This document shows, in pieces, positions 47,097-56,056 of a stretch of 64,000 nt of DNA. The notes beneath the pieces are model-generated. The model did no database searches. It had not been told where the DNA came from and worked only from the letters and a program-made list of their open reading frames with translations. Every line of letters starts with the position of its first letter. Positions within the stretch are counted from its first letter, which is position 1. The position numbers and the translations under genes are program-made. Location: NCBI GenBank assembly GCA_934476675.1, contig CAKSOE010000004.1:1-64000 (forward strand), in the 5' to 3' direction. This stretch comes from an uncultured Clostridia bacterium. Its GTDB lineage: Bacteria > Bacillota > Clostridia > UBA1381.

Positions 47097-47522
47097 ATGC
47101 CGTCGGTAGCCGAGGTGGTTGACCCGATAACACTCGGTTCAAAGCTCGTTGACGTATGCGACAACAAGTGCTGCTGCTGTGACGATGATTTCGATTTGTC
47201 ATCGATTCCGTCATCAGTAGCAAGGGTGTTTGACTGTCCTCTGGTTGTCGGCGGAGAGTCAAAGAGAGTTTTCGTATCGATAGGCGTATTCTCGATAATT
47301 AAGCTTGAACGCCGTGTTCAGCTGCTTATTCCGTCATATGATTTCTGTATTCCGCAGAAAGAGTGTGTAGGCGCAAGCGATGATACGCCGTGTGATTTGT
47401 TTGACAGAATCCAGTTCCCGGTAGACGAATTTTTCCCACCGGCAAAGAGCGAGTTCGTGGATTGCAAAAATCCCGACCCGACAGCAGGAGCGGTAATATC
47501 GCCTATAAATGACTGCGATTGA
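47097..47522 (+). CDS. Cys-rich protein of spore-coat appearance, function not recognised
   Basis: 141-residue soluble protein with no signal peptide or membrane helix. The N-terminus has a Cys cluster (C21, then C25 to C28, in DVCDNKCCCCDDDF). A conserved-looking beta region (about 38-85) contains VFDCPLVVGGESKRVFVSIGVF and RRVQLLIPSYDFCIP. Further Cys follow at about 84, 90, 97 and 125. Similar short proteins with these features exist in spore-forming Clostridia, so a coat or envelope role is possible; this is from memory and unproven. No ribosome binding site precedes the ATG: the bases are those that follow the recombinase stop. The gene ends at a clear terminator, and its own promoter is not visible. 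Confidence 0.6.
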   Translation: MPSVAEVVDPITLGSKLVDVCDNKCCCCDDDFDLSSIPSSVARVFDCPLVVGGESKRVFVSIGVFSIIKLERRVQLLIPSYDFCIPQKECVGASDDTPCDLFDRIQFPVDEFFPPAKSEFVDCKNPDPTAGAVISPINDCD

Positions 47523-47527
47523 TTATT

Positions 47528-47562
47528 CAACGGCAGAGACTTGTCTCTGCCGTTGCTTTTTT
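47528..47562 (+). terminator. Intrinsic terminator of the Cys-rich gene
   Basis: A perfect 13-bp GC-rich stem (CAACGGCAGAGAC and complement) with a 2-base loop is followed by CTTTTTT. Confidence 0.9.
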
Positions 47563-47626
47563 GCGCTAATGTCATCGAAAAAAGCTTTTGTATATTGTTT
47601 AATTTGCCATTAAAAATCTATAGATA

Positions 47627-47655
47627 TTGACAAAGTAAGGATTTTTTGTTACTAT
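47627..47655 (+). promoter_or_regulatory. sigma-A promoter of the purEMN operon
   Basis: A perfect TTGACA and a TACTAT are separated by 17 bp, about 34 bp before the purE start. There is no room for a purine riboswitch between the two. Confidence 0.75.
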
Positions 47656-47688
47656 ATAGATATTAAAGTTTGAAAGGATATGAATGCA

Positions 47689-48189
47689 ATGTCAGCACCA
47701 AAGGTTGCCCTGATTATGGGGTCGGATTCCGATTTGGAAAAATTAAAGGGATGTATCACAAAATTAAAATCATTCAAAATAGAAGTAGATGTAAACGTAA
47801 TATCGGCTCACAGAACGCCCGATAAAGCGGCAGAATTTGCGAAAAATGCCGAAAGGAACGGCATAGAGGTTATAATTGCGGCAGCCGGAATGGCAGCGCA
47901 TCTTGGCGGAGTGCTGGCGGCGCATACAACTGTGCCTGTTATAGGTATTCCGATAAAATCTACGCTTGACGGCATGGACGCATTGCTTGCGACAGTTCAG
48001 ATGCCTCCCGGAATACCGGTTGCAACGGTGGGAATAGACAACGGCACAAATGCGGCAATTCTTGCGGCACAAATGCTTTCTTTAAAATATGACTATTTAA
48101 AGGATGTGTTAAAGGAAGAAAAACAAAAAATGGTTGACGGCGTAGAGAAAAAGAATGCCAAGGTAAAGTCTATTGCGGAAGAATTATAA
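47689..48189 (+). CDS. purE: 5-(carboxyamino)imidazole ribonucleotide mutase
   Basis: PurE, 166 aa, moves the carboxyl group in the sixth step of purine synthesis. The signature MGSDSDLEKLKGC near the N-terminus, VISAHRTPDKAAEFAKNAE near 40 and AGMAAHLGGVLAAHTTVPVIGIP are clear. ATG 47689 lies 11 bases after AAAGG; an ATG nine bases upstream is nearly on the RBS and less likely. It is followed directly by purM. The usual purK or class II features are not visible, so class I or II cannot be separated with confidence. Confidence 0.95.
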   Translation: MSAPKVALIMGSDSDLEKLKGCITKLKSFKIEVDVNVISAHRTPDKAAEFAKNAERNGIEVIIAAAGMAAHLGGVLAAHTTVPVIGIPIKSTLDGMDALLATVQMPPGIPVATVGIDNGTNAAILAAQMLSLKYDYLKDVLKEEKQKMVDGVEKKNAKVKSIAEEL

Positions 48190-48212
48190 TAATCAGAGAG
48201 GAATTTATAAAG

Positions 48213-49277
48213 ATGAGTGAAAATGCGTATAAACAGGCAGGCGTTGACGTTGAAGCGGGATATGAGTCGGTAAGACTTATAAAGGATGACGTTAAAAGAA
48301 CGGCGATTGAAGGAGTTTTGGGCGGCATAGGCGGCTTCGGCGGATTGTTTGAAATTTCAAAGGATTATAAAAATCCTGTTCTTGTAAGCGGCACAGACGG
48401 TGTCGGAACAAAGCTGAAATTGGCTTTTCTGATGGACAAGCATGATACAATCGGACAGGACTGCGTAGCGATGTGTGTAAATGATGTTGCGTGTTCGGGT
48501 GCAAAACCGATATTTTTTCTGGATTACCTTGCTGTCGGCAAAAATGTTCCGGAAAAAATTGCGCAGATTGTCAAAGGCGTTGCTGACGGATGTGTGAAAG
48601 CAGGATGTGCACTTGTAGGCGGCGAAACGGCGGAAATGCCTGGATTTTATCCTGTTGATGAGTATGATTTGGCAGGATTCAGCGTCGGTGTAGTGGAAAA
48701 GGATAAAATAACTGATGGTAAACGTGCAAAAGCCGGTGATGTGCTTATAGGAATAGCTTCAAGCGGAATACATTCAAACGGTTACTCGCTTGTAAGAAAG
48801 CTGTTTGGGCTTAATGAGGACGGAGCGAAAGAAAAGCTTAACGAATATTCGGAAGAATTGGGAATGAAAATCGGCGAAGCATTGCTTACTCCGACTAAAA
48901 TATATGTAAAGCCGCTCTTAAAGCTGATTGATGAAGTGGGGATAAACACTGTTTCGCATATAACCGGCGGCGGTTTTATCGAAAACGTACCGAGAATGTT
49001 ACCCGACGGGCTCAAAGCGGTAATTAAAAAGGGTACATGGGAAATACTGCCGATATTTAACGTGCTGCAAAAATTAGGCAATGTCCCCGAAAGAGATATG
49101 TACAATACCTTTAACATGGGTATCGGAATGATTGCGGCAGTTGATGCGGATAAGGCGGATACGGCTGTAAAAAGTCTTACGGAGGCAGGCGAAACCGCAT
49201 ATATTCTCGGCGAGCTGCAGCAGGGTGAAAAGGGCGTTGAAATTGTTGATGAAGCAAGCGGAGAGGTAATTAGGTAA
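48213..49277 (+). CDS. purM: Phosphoribosylformylglycinamidine cyclo-ligase
   Basis: PurM, 354 aa, closes the imidazole ring using ATP to give AIR. It belongs to the PurM/PurL ATP-binding family. GGFGGLFEI, SGTDGVGTKLKLAFLMDKHDTIGQDCVAMCVND and GGETAEMPGFYP mark the N-terminal half. SGIHSNGYSLVRKL and HITGGGFIENVPRML mark the C-terminal half. GAGAGG lies before the start. Its TAA stop shares the A of the purN ATG, so the two are coupled. The purC and purF genes that often lie between purE and purM are absent here. Confidence 0.96.
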   Translation: MSENAYKQAGVDVEAGYESVRLIKDDVKRTAIEGVLGGIGGFGGLFEISKDYKNPVLVSGTDGVGTKLKLAFLMDKHDTIGQDCVAMCVNDVACSGAKPIFFLDYLAVGKNVPEKIAQIVKGVADGCVKAGCALVGGETAEMPGFYPVDEYDLAGFSVGVVEKDKITDGKRAKAGDVLIGIASSGIHSNGYSLVRKLFGLNEDGAKEKLNEYSEELGMKIGEALLTPTKIYVKPLLKLIDEVGINTVSHITGGGFIENVPRMLPDGLKAVIKKGTWEILPIFNVLQKLGNVPERDMYNTFNMGIGMIAAVDADKADTAVKSLTEAGETAYILGELQQGEKGVEIVDEASGEVIR

Positions 49278-49876
49278 TGAAAAAGATAGGTGTGCTTGTT
49301 TCTGGCGGCGGTACAAACTTGCAGGCGCTTATTGACGCACAGAACAGCGGAAAAATCAAAAGCGGCAAAATTGTAACGGTTGTCAGCAATAAAGAAGGCG
49401 TGTATGCGCTTGAACGCGCAAAGGCGGCAGGAATAGACGCAAAGGTTATAACAAAAAAATCCTGCGGCGGCAGCAGTGAAGAATTTAATAAGGCGCTGTG
49501 CGGATATATGAAGGAAAAAGGCGTGGACATTGTGGTTCTTGCGGGCTTTCTGGCAATTCTTGAAGGCGAGTTTTTATCCGAATACAAGGACAGGATAATA
49601 AATATTCATCCGTCATTGATACCGTCGTTTTGCGGAGACGGATTTTACGGATTAAAGGTACACCGTGCGGCTCTTGAATACGGAGTAAAGGTAACGGGAG
49701 CAACCGTGCATTTTGTGAATGAGGTTACTGACGGAGGAAAGATAATACTTCAAAAAGCGGTATACATAAATCCTGATGATACGGCGGAAACTTTGCAGAA
49801 ACGCGTAATGGAGGAAGCAGAGTGGAAAATTCTTCCGCAAGCGGTTGAAATGGTTTGCGCAGGTGAAGAAATATAA
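49277..49876 (+). CDS. purN: Phosphoribosylglycinamide formyltransferase
   Basis: PurN, 199 aa, transfers a formyl group from 10-formyl-THF to GAR in the third step of purine synthesis. VLVSGGGTNLQALIDA at the N-terminus and INIHPSLIPSF near 113, with the catalytic Asn-His-Asp set (Asn111, His113, Asp149 region in EVTDGGKIILQ), are clear. The start overlaps the purM stop by one base. A terminator follows shortly after the stop. The nearby folD produces the folate cofactor used here, though it lies in a separate transcript. Confidence 0.94.
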   Translation: MKKIGVLVSGGGTNLQALIDAQNSGKIKSGKIVTVVSNKEGVYALERAKAAGIDAKVITKKSCGGSSEEFNKALCGYMKEKGVDIVVLAGFLAILEGEFLSEYKDRIINIHPSLIPSFCGDGFYGLKVHRAALEYGVKVTGATVHFVNEVTDGGKIILQKAVYINPDDTAETLQKRVMEEAEWKILPQAVEMVCAGEEI

Positions 49877-49881
49877 TAACA

Positions 49882-49922
49882 AACAAAAGCTGTGAATTTT
49901 TTTGCGGCTTTTGTTCTTTTTT
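49882..49922 (+). terminator. Intrinsic terminator of the purEMN operon
   Basis: AACAAAAGC pairs with GCTTTTGTT, extended by G-U pairs, and is followed by CTTTTTT. Confidence 0.8.
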
Positions 49923-49959
49923 GGGTACAGGCTTCATATAATTATATTGGAGTGATGTT

Positions 49960-50769
49960 ATGTTAAAACTTGGCAGGCATGTTTATGTGCATTTTCTTAC
50001 GGTGGCGCTGATTTTGGTGTGCGCCGCAAACGGCAGACTATTTGAGATAACGGCGGCATATATCGTTATGATGCTGCATGAACTTGCACATCTTACTGCC
50101 GCACTTGCAATAGGCCTGCATATTTCGCATATTGCCATTTATCCGTTCGGCGTGAATTTAAGGCTGAAAAATAAAATGATTTATTCAACCGCGGACGAAA
50201 TTATATTGTATGCCGCAGGACCTTTGTGCAATGCGGTTTTTGCGCTGATTTCAATGGCGCTTTACGCGCATTCGGGGCGTTATTGCTTTCAATATATGTA
50301 CATCTTAAATGCCGCATTATTCTTTGTAAATCTTCTGCCTGCCGTGCCGCTTGACGGCGGCATTATTATGAAGAAGATTTTGACAAATTTTTTTGGCTTT
50401 AAAACAGCACAGCGTGTTATGACAGCGATTTCTGTGTGCCTTGCGGCTGCGCTTTTGACGGCAGGGGGATATATTATATATGTTACGCGCTGCAACTATT
50501 CCGTAATGCTGCTTTCAGCGCTTGTTATCGGGAATGTTTTTACGCAGAAAGAAAAATACAACCCGGATTATATGAAAGAGCTTATGTTTTACAAAAACAA
50601 GAAGAAAAAGAAAGTGTCGGTTGTGGTGGCGGATAAAGAGATTTCAGACTTTGCATTGTCAAAGAGATTAGATTTTGGCCGATATAATGTTGTGTTTAAA
50701 GTAGATAAGAAAGGGAAAATAGCAGATATCATAACCGAGTTGGAGATTATGAACAATTTACTTGGATAA
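49960..50769 (+). CDS. M50-family intramembrane metalloprotease (SpoIVFB-like)
   Basis: 269-residue membrane zinc protease of the site-2 protease family. The zinc-binding HELAH sits at residues 40-44 inside a membrane helix, and NLLPAVPLDGG near 125 provides the third zinc ligand Asp. About five or six membrane segments are visible. The C-terminal part (about 205-269) is a charged region of CBS-like or unknown fold. In spore formers, SpoIVFB activates sigma-K; whether this protein does the same cannot be told. It stands alone ahead of the FtsK gene. A TATAAT lies about 23 bp before the start codon, giving a very short leader. Confidence 0.85.
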   Translation: MLKLGRHVYVHFLTVALILVCAANGRLFEITAAYIVMMLHELAHLTAALAIGLHISHIAIYPFGVNLRLKNKMIYSTADEIILYAAGPLCNAVFALISMALYAHSGRYCFQYMYILNAALFFVNLLPAVPLDGGIIMKKILTNFFGFKTAQRVMTAISVCLAAALLTAGGYIIYVTRCNYSVMLLSALVIGNVFTQKEKYNPDYMKELMFYKNKKKKKVSVVVADKEISDFALSKRLDFGRYNVVFKVDKKGKIADIITELEIMNNLLG

Positions 50770-50865
50770 ATATATGCAAAACTAACAAAACTTTAAAAAG
50801 TACTGGAAATAAAAAAGAGAGTGTGTTATAATTACTAATGAAACAAAGTATAGAAGGGTTGTTGT

Positions 50866-53343
50866 ATGTCAACAAATAAGAAAACGAAAAATAAACGTGC
50901 AAAATCCGCAAAAAGAGTAAAGGCGGAGAAAAAAGATTATTTGAGTGCATACATGATTGTTCTTTCGCTTTTGGCTTTGTTCTTCGGAATTTTCATGTAT
51001 GTGAACGGAGAAGGCGGAATAGTAAGCAGCGCAGTAAAATATGCGGTTTGCGGTCTGTTCGGTCGGGTCGGACTGTTTTTGCCTTTGGTAATTGCAGGAT
51101 TAACGATATATCTCGGAAAATTTAAAAATATAAGAAAATTCTGGCTTAAATTAGCTTTGGTTTTACTTTTAATGATGAATATGTCTGCATTAATCGGTCT
51201 GTACCAAGACAGTAATGCGGCAGATGCGTTTTTTACCGGAGGTAATGACTGCATCGGCGGCGGAGCGTGCGGTGCGGCGATTGCGTGGCTGTTTACAATG
51301 CTTATTCGTAAGGGAGGCGCCTATATAGCGCTGTCACTGACAATGGTGTTTCTTGCAGGTGCAATTACCGGAGTCCCTGTTTTTGCATACATAGGGAAGT
51401 TTATAAAGAATACGGCAATGAGCGCACAGGAGAAATACACCGATTATCGTGATTTGCACGAGAACGACGAGGTGCGTTCCGTAAAGCCGCGTGCGGAGAA
51501 AAAACACAGTGTTTCGGCTGTTGAAGCGGCAAATTCTTTTGCAGAAGACAATGCTGAGACAAAAAACGATGCAGATCAAAAGTCAAAAAAGAAAAAGACC
51601 GGCATACAAGACACAGATATGTCTTTGCCGGAGGTTTTTGATGAAAATCTCGAAAGCAAAGGCAGAATCGAATCCGACGGAATAGATGAAGTTTTCGGCG
51701 CATTGGAAAAGAAAACAGAAGATAAGTGTGAGCCGAAAATCGAACAAAAGAAAAATACGGAAAATCAAGAAATTGCAGAAGAAAAAGCTGACAGTATTAC
51801 AAAAGCAGAACAGGAAAAATATCACAAAGAATTTAACGAAGCAATAGAAAAACCTGTTGTAAAGTATGTATTTCCGCCGCTTTCACTTTTAAATCCGAAA
51901 AAGAATGCGTCTTCGGATCATAGAGAGGAAATGCGCCGGACGGCCGAAAAGCTGATAAGCATACTTGATGATTTTAACGTCAAGGCAAAGCTTTTGCAGG
52001 TAACACAGGGACCTACCGTAACAAGATATGAAATACAGCCGGATACGGGAATAAAGCTTTCAAAAATTGTCGGACTTGCCGATGATTTGGCGCTTAATCT
52101 GGCGGTATCGACCGTTTTAGTGGCGCCTGTACCGGGAAAAGCAGCCGTAGGTGTGGAAATACCGAATAAAAAAGTAAGTTCCGTTTCGATTCGGGAAATG
52201 CTTGAATCAAAAGAATTTAACGGTGCAAAATCAAAGCTTACCGTTGCACTCGGTAAGGACATTGGAGGCAATGTGGTTGTCGGTGATGTGGCAAAATGGC
52301 CGCACGTGCTGATAGCCGGCGCTACGGGTTCCGGTAAGAGTGTTTGCATAAATACGATTGTCACAAGTATTTTGTACAAGGCGTCACCGGAGGATGTCAA
52401 GCTTATAATGGTTGACCCTAAGGTGGTTGAATTGGGTGTATATAACGGAATACCACATTTGCTGGTTCCTGTTGTCACAGAACCGAAAAAAGCTGCCGGC
52501 GCTCTTAACTGGGCAGTTTCGGAAATGATGCGCAGGTATGATTTGTTTAAAAATACCGGTGTGCGAAAGCTTGAGTCATATAATAAGCTTATGGAAACAA
52601 CCGGCGGAGAAAAAATCCCGCAGTTGGTTATAATTATAGATGAGTTGGCTGACCTTATGATGGTTGCAGCGAAAGAAGTTGAAGACTACATATGCCGTCT
52701 TGCGCAGCTTGCGCGTGCGGCAGGTATTCATCTGATAATTGCAACGCAGCGTCCGTCTGTGGACGTTATCACGGGTCTTATCAAGGCAAATATCCCGTCG
52801 AGAGTGGCTTTTGCCGTATCGAGCCAGGTAGACAGCCGTACAATTATAGATCGCGGCGGCGCAGAAAAGCTTTTAGGTATGGGTGATATGCTTTATTATC
52901 CGACAGGTTCAAGAAGCGCTATACGTGTTCAGGGTGCGTTTGTCAGTGATGAAGAAATTGAAAAAATAATTGAATTTATAAAGCGTAATGTCGGCGATGT
53001 TCATTACAGCGATGACCTTGCCGAACAGATTGAACGCTGTGCAGCAGGTGAAAACGGAGTTACTCCCGATGTCGAGGAGGACGGAGATCAGCTTTTACCG
53101 GATGCAATTGCTCTCGCTGTTGAGCTTGGCAAAATATCAACTTCTATGATTCAGAGAAGATTGGGAGTGGGGTATTCAAGAGCAGGTCGTATAATTGACC
53201 AGATGGAGGCACGCGGAATAATTTCGGGCGCTAACGGTTCAAAGCCGAGAGATGTTCTTATCAGTCATGCTGATATGCCGATGCAGTCGGCGGCAGGTGA
53301 CTTTGACGAGGACGAAGATGTTAATGACGCAATGGAGTTATAA
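50866..53343 (+). CDS. ftsK: DNA translocase FtsK/SpoIIIE
   Basis: 825-residue membrane-anchored DNA pump that clears chromosome ends from the division or spore septum. Four membrane helices lie within about residues 24-190. A charged, low-complexity linker (about 195-320) follows. The RecA-like motor starts near 360. Walker A GATGSGKS is near 484, and Walker B LVIIIDELADLMM near 588. The C-terminal winged-helix gamma domain (about 750-812, ISTSMIQRRLGVGYSRAGRIIDQMEARGII) reads DNA polarity signals. The TAA stop abuts the next ATG, so the following radical SAM gene is co-transcribed. A TATAAT with a weak -35 lies upstream. Confidence 0.95.
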   Translation: MSTNKKTKNKRAKSAKRVKAEKKDYLSAYMIVLSLLALFFGIFMYVNGEGGIVSSAVKYAVCGLFGRVGLFLPLVIAGLTIYLGKFKNIRKFWLKLALVLLLMMNMSALIGLYQDSNAADAFFTGGNDCIGGGACGAAIAWLFTMLIRKGGAYIALSLTMVFLAGAITGVPVFAYIGKFIKNTAMSAQEKYTDYRDLHENDEVRSVKPRAEKKHSVSAVEAANSFAEDNAETKNDADQKSKKKKTGIQDTDMSLPEVFDENLESKGRIESDGIDEVFGALEKKTEDKCEPKIEQKKNTENQEIAEEKADSITKAEQEKYHKEFNEAIEKPVVKYVFPPLSLLNPKKNASSDHREEMRRTAEKLISILDDFNVKAKLLQVTQGPTVTRYEIQPDTGIKLSKIVGLADDLALNLAVSTVLVAPVPGKAAVGVEIPNKKVSSVSIREMLESKEFNGAKSKLTVALGKDIGGNVVVGDVAKWPHVLIAGATGSGKSVCINTIVTSILYKASPEDVKLIMVDPKVVELGVYNGIPHLLVPVVTEPKKAAGALNWAVSEMMRRYDLFKNTGVRKLESYNKLMETTGGEKIPQLVIIIDELADLMMVAAKEVEDYICRLAQLARAAGIHLIIATQRPSVDVITGLIKANIPSRVAFAVSSQVDSRTIIDRGGAEKLLGMGDMLYYPTGSRSAIRVQGAFVSDEEIEKIIEFIKRNVGDVHYSDDLAEQIERCAAGENGVTPDVEEDGDQLLPDAIALAVELGKISTSMIQRRLGVGYSRAGRIIDQMEARGIISGANGSKPRDVLISHADMPMQSAAGDFDEDEDVNDAMEL

Positions 53344-55296
53344 ATGGATAAAAACGGTTTTTTGCCTGTGTGTCGGGAGGATATGGAAAAAAGAGGTTGG
53401 AAACAGCTTGATTTTCTGTATATCGTAGGCGATGCGTATGTTGACCATTCGAGTTTCGGACACGCTATTATTTCGAGAGTGCTTGAAAAACATGGCTATA
53501 AGGTAGGGATTATTGCTTTGCCGGACTGGCACAGTGCAGATGATTTTAAGCGTCTTGGCAGACCGAAGCTGGGAGTATTGGTATCTGCCGGAAATATGGA
53601 CAGCATGGTTAATCATTATACCGTAAGCAAAAAACGCCGAAGCGATGACGCTTATGCGCCGGGGAATAAAGCCGGTATGCGTCCAGATAGAGCAACGATT
53701 GTTTATTGTAACCGTGTGAAAGAGGCATTTGGCAACATTCCGATATTAATTGGCGGTGTTGAGGCAAGTCTCAGACGGTTTGTACATTATGATTATTGGG
53801 ATGATAAGCTCAGACGTTCGATTTTGTTTGATTCAAGAGCCGACATTCTTATGTACGGCATGGGAGAGAAACAGATTGTAGCTGTTGCGGACAGGCTCCG
53901 CGACGGAGTGTCTGTTAAGGAAATAACCGATATTGCAGGAATTTGCTATATATCCGATGACTATGACGAGAAAAATTCAGTTGTAATACCGTCATACGAG
54001 GAATGTCTGGAAAGCAAACGTGCATATGCCGAATCTTGCAGAATACAATATACCGAGCAAAATCCTTATATCGGAAAAACGGTCGTGCAAAAACACGGCG
54101 GCAGGTATTTGATTCAAAATCCGCCGATGAAACCGCTTAATACTGAGGAATTAGATGAAGTATACGGTTTGCCGTATATGAATAACTATCATCCTATGTA
54201 TGAAGAAACGGGCGGTGTAAAAGCTATTGAGGAAGTCAGATTTTCTCTTGCAATTAATCGCGGATGTTACGGTAACTGCAATTTCTGTGCATTGGCATTT
54301 CACCAGGGAAGGATTGTTACATCAAGGAGTGATGAATCGATTATTCGTGAGGCAAAACGCATGGTGAAAAATCCTGAATTTAAAGGATATATTCACGATG
54401 TAGGAGGGCCGACAGCAAATTTCAGAGAGCCTGCCTGCGAAAAACAGTTAAAGGCAGGAGCTTGTAAAAACAGGCAGTGTCTTTTTCCAAAACCGTGTCC
54501 GAATATGAAAATCAATCATTCCAAATATTTGGCGCTGTTGCGAAAGCTTCGCAAAATAGACGGTGTAAAAAAAGTATTTATACGCTCGGGAATAAGATTT
54601 GATTATCTTATTAATGATAAAGATGATACATTCTTTAATGAACTGTGTAAGTTTCATATAAGCGGTCAGCTGAGGGTTGCACCGGAACATATCAGTGATA
54701 ATGTTTTAAAATATATGGGAAAACCCGAAAACAGCGTTTATGACAAATTTGCGGAAAAGTTTTGCAAAATAAACGAAAAACTCGGACTGAAGCAGTATAT
54801 AGTTCCGTATCTGATGTCAAGCCATCCGGGCAGTACGCTTCATGATGCGGTAAGGCTTGCGGAATATTTGAATTTACATCATATAAATCCGCAGCAAGTG
54901 CAGGATTTTTATCCGACACCCGGAACAATTTCAACGTGTATGTTTTATACAGAGCTTGACCCCTTTACGATGAAAAAGGTGTATGTTCCGAAAAAGCCGT
55001 ATGAAAAGGCGATGCAAAGAGCACTATTGCAATTTAAAAATCCTGATAATTATAAATTGGTTTATGATGCGCTTGTAAAAACAGGCAGAACCGATTTAAT
55101 AGGTTATCATGAACGTTGCCTTATACGTCCTCCAAAGGGCGGTATCACAGAAAATAACAGGAGAAATAATCATGGCAAAGCTTCTTATGGGAAAGGAAGT
55201 TTCCCAACGGATAAAAGACGAAATAAAGGAAGAAGTTCAGAAATTAAAAAAACAGGGAATAAATCCCGGACTTGCTGTAATCATCGTGGGCGATGA
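53344..55296 (+). CDS. YgiQ family (UPF0313) radical SAM protein
   Basis: 650-residue radical SAM protein of a conserved family with no assigned reaction. The N-terminal domain (about 1-290) has the family text LDFLYIVGDAYVDHSSFGHAIISR and IGGVEASLRRFVHYDYWDDKLRRSILFDSRADILMYGMGE. The radical SAM core has Cys308, Cys312 and Cys315 in NRGCYGNCNFCALAFHQGR, followed by VGGPTANFREPAC. DFYPTPGTISTCMFYTELDPFT lies near 520. The last 40 residues are a Lys/Arg/Asn-rich tail that shares DNA with the folD start. The ATG directly follows the ftsK stop, and the ribosome binding site lies inside ftsK (ATGGAG). Confidence 0.88.
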   Translation: MDKNGFLPVCREDMEKRGWKQLDFLYIVGDAYVDHSSFGHAIISRVLEKHGYKVGIIALPDWHSADDFKRLGRPKLGVLVSAGNMDSMVNHYTVSKKRRSDDAYAPGNKAGMRPDRATIVYCNRVKEAFGNIPILIGGVEASLRRFVHYDYWDDKLRRSILFDSRADILMYGMGEKQIVAVADRLRDGVSVKEITDIAGICYISDDYDEKNSVVIPSYEECLESKRAYAESCRIQYTEQNPYIGKTVVQKHGGRYLIQNPPMKPLNTEELDEVYGLPYMNNYHPMYEETGGVKAIEEVRFSLAINRGCYGNCNFCALAFHQGRIVTSRSDESIIREAKRMVKNPEFKGYIHDVGGPTANFREPACEKQLKAGACKNRQCLFPKPCPNMKINHSKYLALLRKLRKIDGVKKVFIRSGIRFDYLINDKDDTFFNELCKFHISGQLRVAPEHISDNVLKYMGKPENSVYDKFAEKFCKINEKLGLKQYIVPYLMSSHPGSTLHDAVRLAEYLNLHHINPQQVQDFYPTPGTISTCMFYTELDPFTMKKVYVPKKPYEKAMQRALLQFKNPDNYKLVYDALVKTGRTDLIGYHERCLIRPPKGGITENNRRNNHGKASYGKGSFPTDKRRNKGRSSEIKKTGNKSRTCCNHRGR

Positions 55297-56023
55297 TCCT
55301 GCGAGCAGGGTTTATGTAAATAATAAAAAGAAAGCCTGCGACTATTGCGGTATTTTATCGGAAGAATATGCATTAAGCGCAGATACGACACAAGATGAAT
55401 TATTAGCGCTTATAGAAAAGCTTAATAACAATGAACACATATCGGGAATATTGTGTCAGTTGCCGTTGCCGAAGCACATAGATGAACAGGCTGTCATAAA
55501 TACAATAAATCCTCAAAAGGATGTAGACGCGTTTCATCCGGTAAATGTCGGAAAGATTATGACGGGTGATTATGATTTTGTACCGTGCACTCCTGCCGGA
55601 GTTATGGAACTGATTAAAGAATCGGGAATTGATGTAACAGGCAAAGAATGTGTTATTGTAGGAAGAAGTAACATTGTAGGAAAACCTATGTCGATGTTAC
55701 TTTTGCACAAAAACGGAACGGTAACAGTATGTCATTCAAAGACAGTTAACTTAAAAGAAAAGGTAAAACGAGCCGATATTCTTGTTGCGGCAGTAGGCAA
55801 ACCTAATTTTATAACAGGTGATATGATAAAAGAAGGCGCTGTGGTAATAGATGTCGGAATAAATCGCATTGCTCCGAAAAAATTGGTCGGAGATGTGGAT
55901 TTTGAATCTGCACAGCAGGTTGCGGCAGCTATAACGCCTGTTCCGGGCGGTGTAGGGCCGATGACTATTGCAATGCTTATGAAAAATACTGTAAAGGCAG
56001 CGATATTAAATAACACAAAATAG
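55172..56023 (+). CDS. folD: Bifunctional methylene-THF dehydrogenase/cyclohydrolase FolD
   Basis: FolD, 283 aa, makes 10-formyl-THF from 5,10-methylene-THF using NADP. Typical motifs are AVIIVGDDPASRVYVNNKKKAC with the catalytic Lys near residue 55, ISGILCQLPLPKHIDEQAVI near 92, and VDAFHPVN near 125. VIVGRSNIVGKPMSMLL binds NADP near 165, and VTPVPGGVGPMTIAML ends it. ATG 55172 with AACAGGAG upstream is well supported, and all FolD motifs fall after it. The first 125 bp overlap the 3' end of the radical SAM gene in another frame, which is unusually long for a real gene overlap. Confidence 0.95.
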   Translation: MAKLLMGKEVSQRIKDEIKEEVQKLKKQGINPGLAVIIVGDDPASRVYVNNKKKACDYCGILSEEYALSADTTQDELLALIEKLNNNEHISGILCQLPLPKHIDEQAVINTINPQKDVDAFHPVNVGKIMTGDYDFVPCTPAGVMELIKESGIDVTGKECVIVGRSNIVGKPMSMLLLHKNGTVTVCHSKTVNLKEKVKRADILVAAVGKPNFITGDMIKEGAVVIDVGINRIAPKKLVGDVDFESAQQVAAAITPVPGGVGPMTIAMLMKNTVKAAILNNTK

Positions 56024-56056
56024 GCTGCACATTTTATATTTTGGTTATTGGCTTGA

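Noticed and set aside
45645..47522. Prophage or conjugative element at the serine recombinase
   Set aside because: No phage structural, replication or transfer genes lie nearby; only one small gene could accompany the recombinase.
47523..47688. Purine riboswitch before purE
   Set aside because: Only about 34 bases separate the promoter from the start codon, and no aptamer motif is present.
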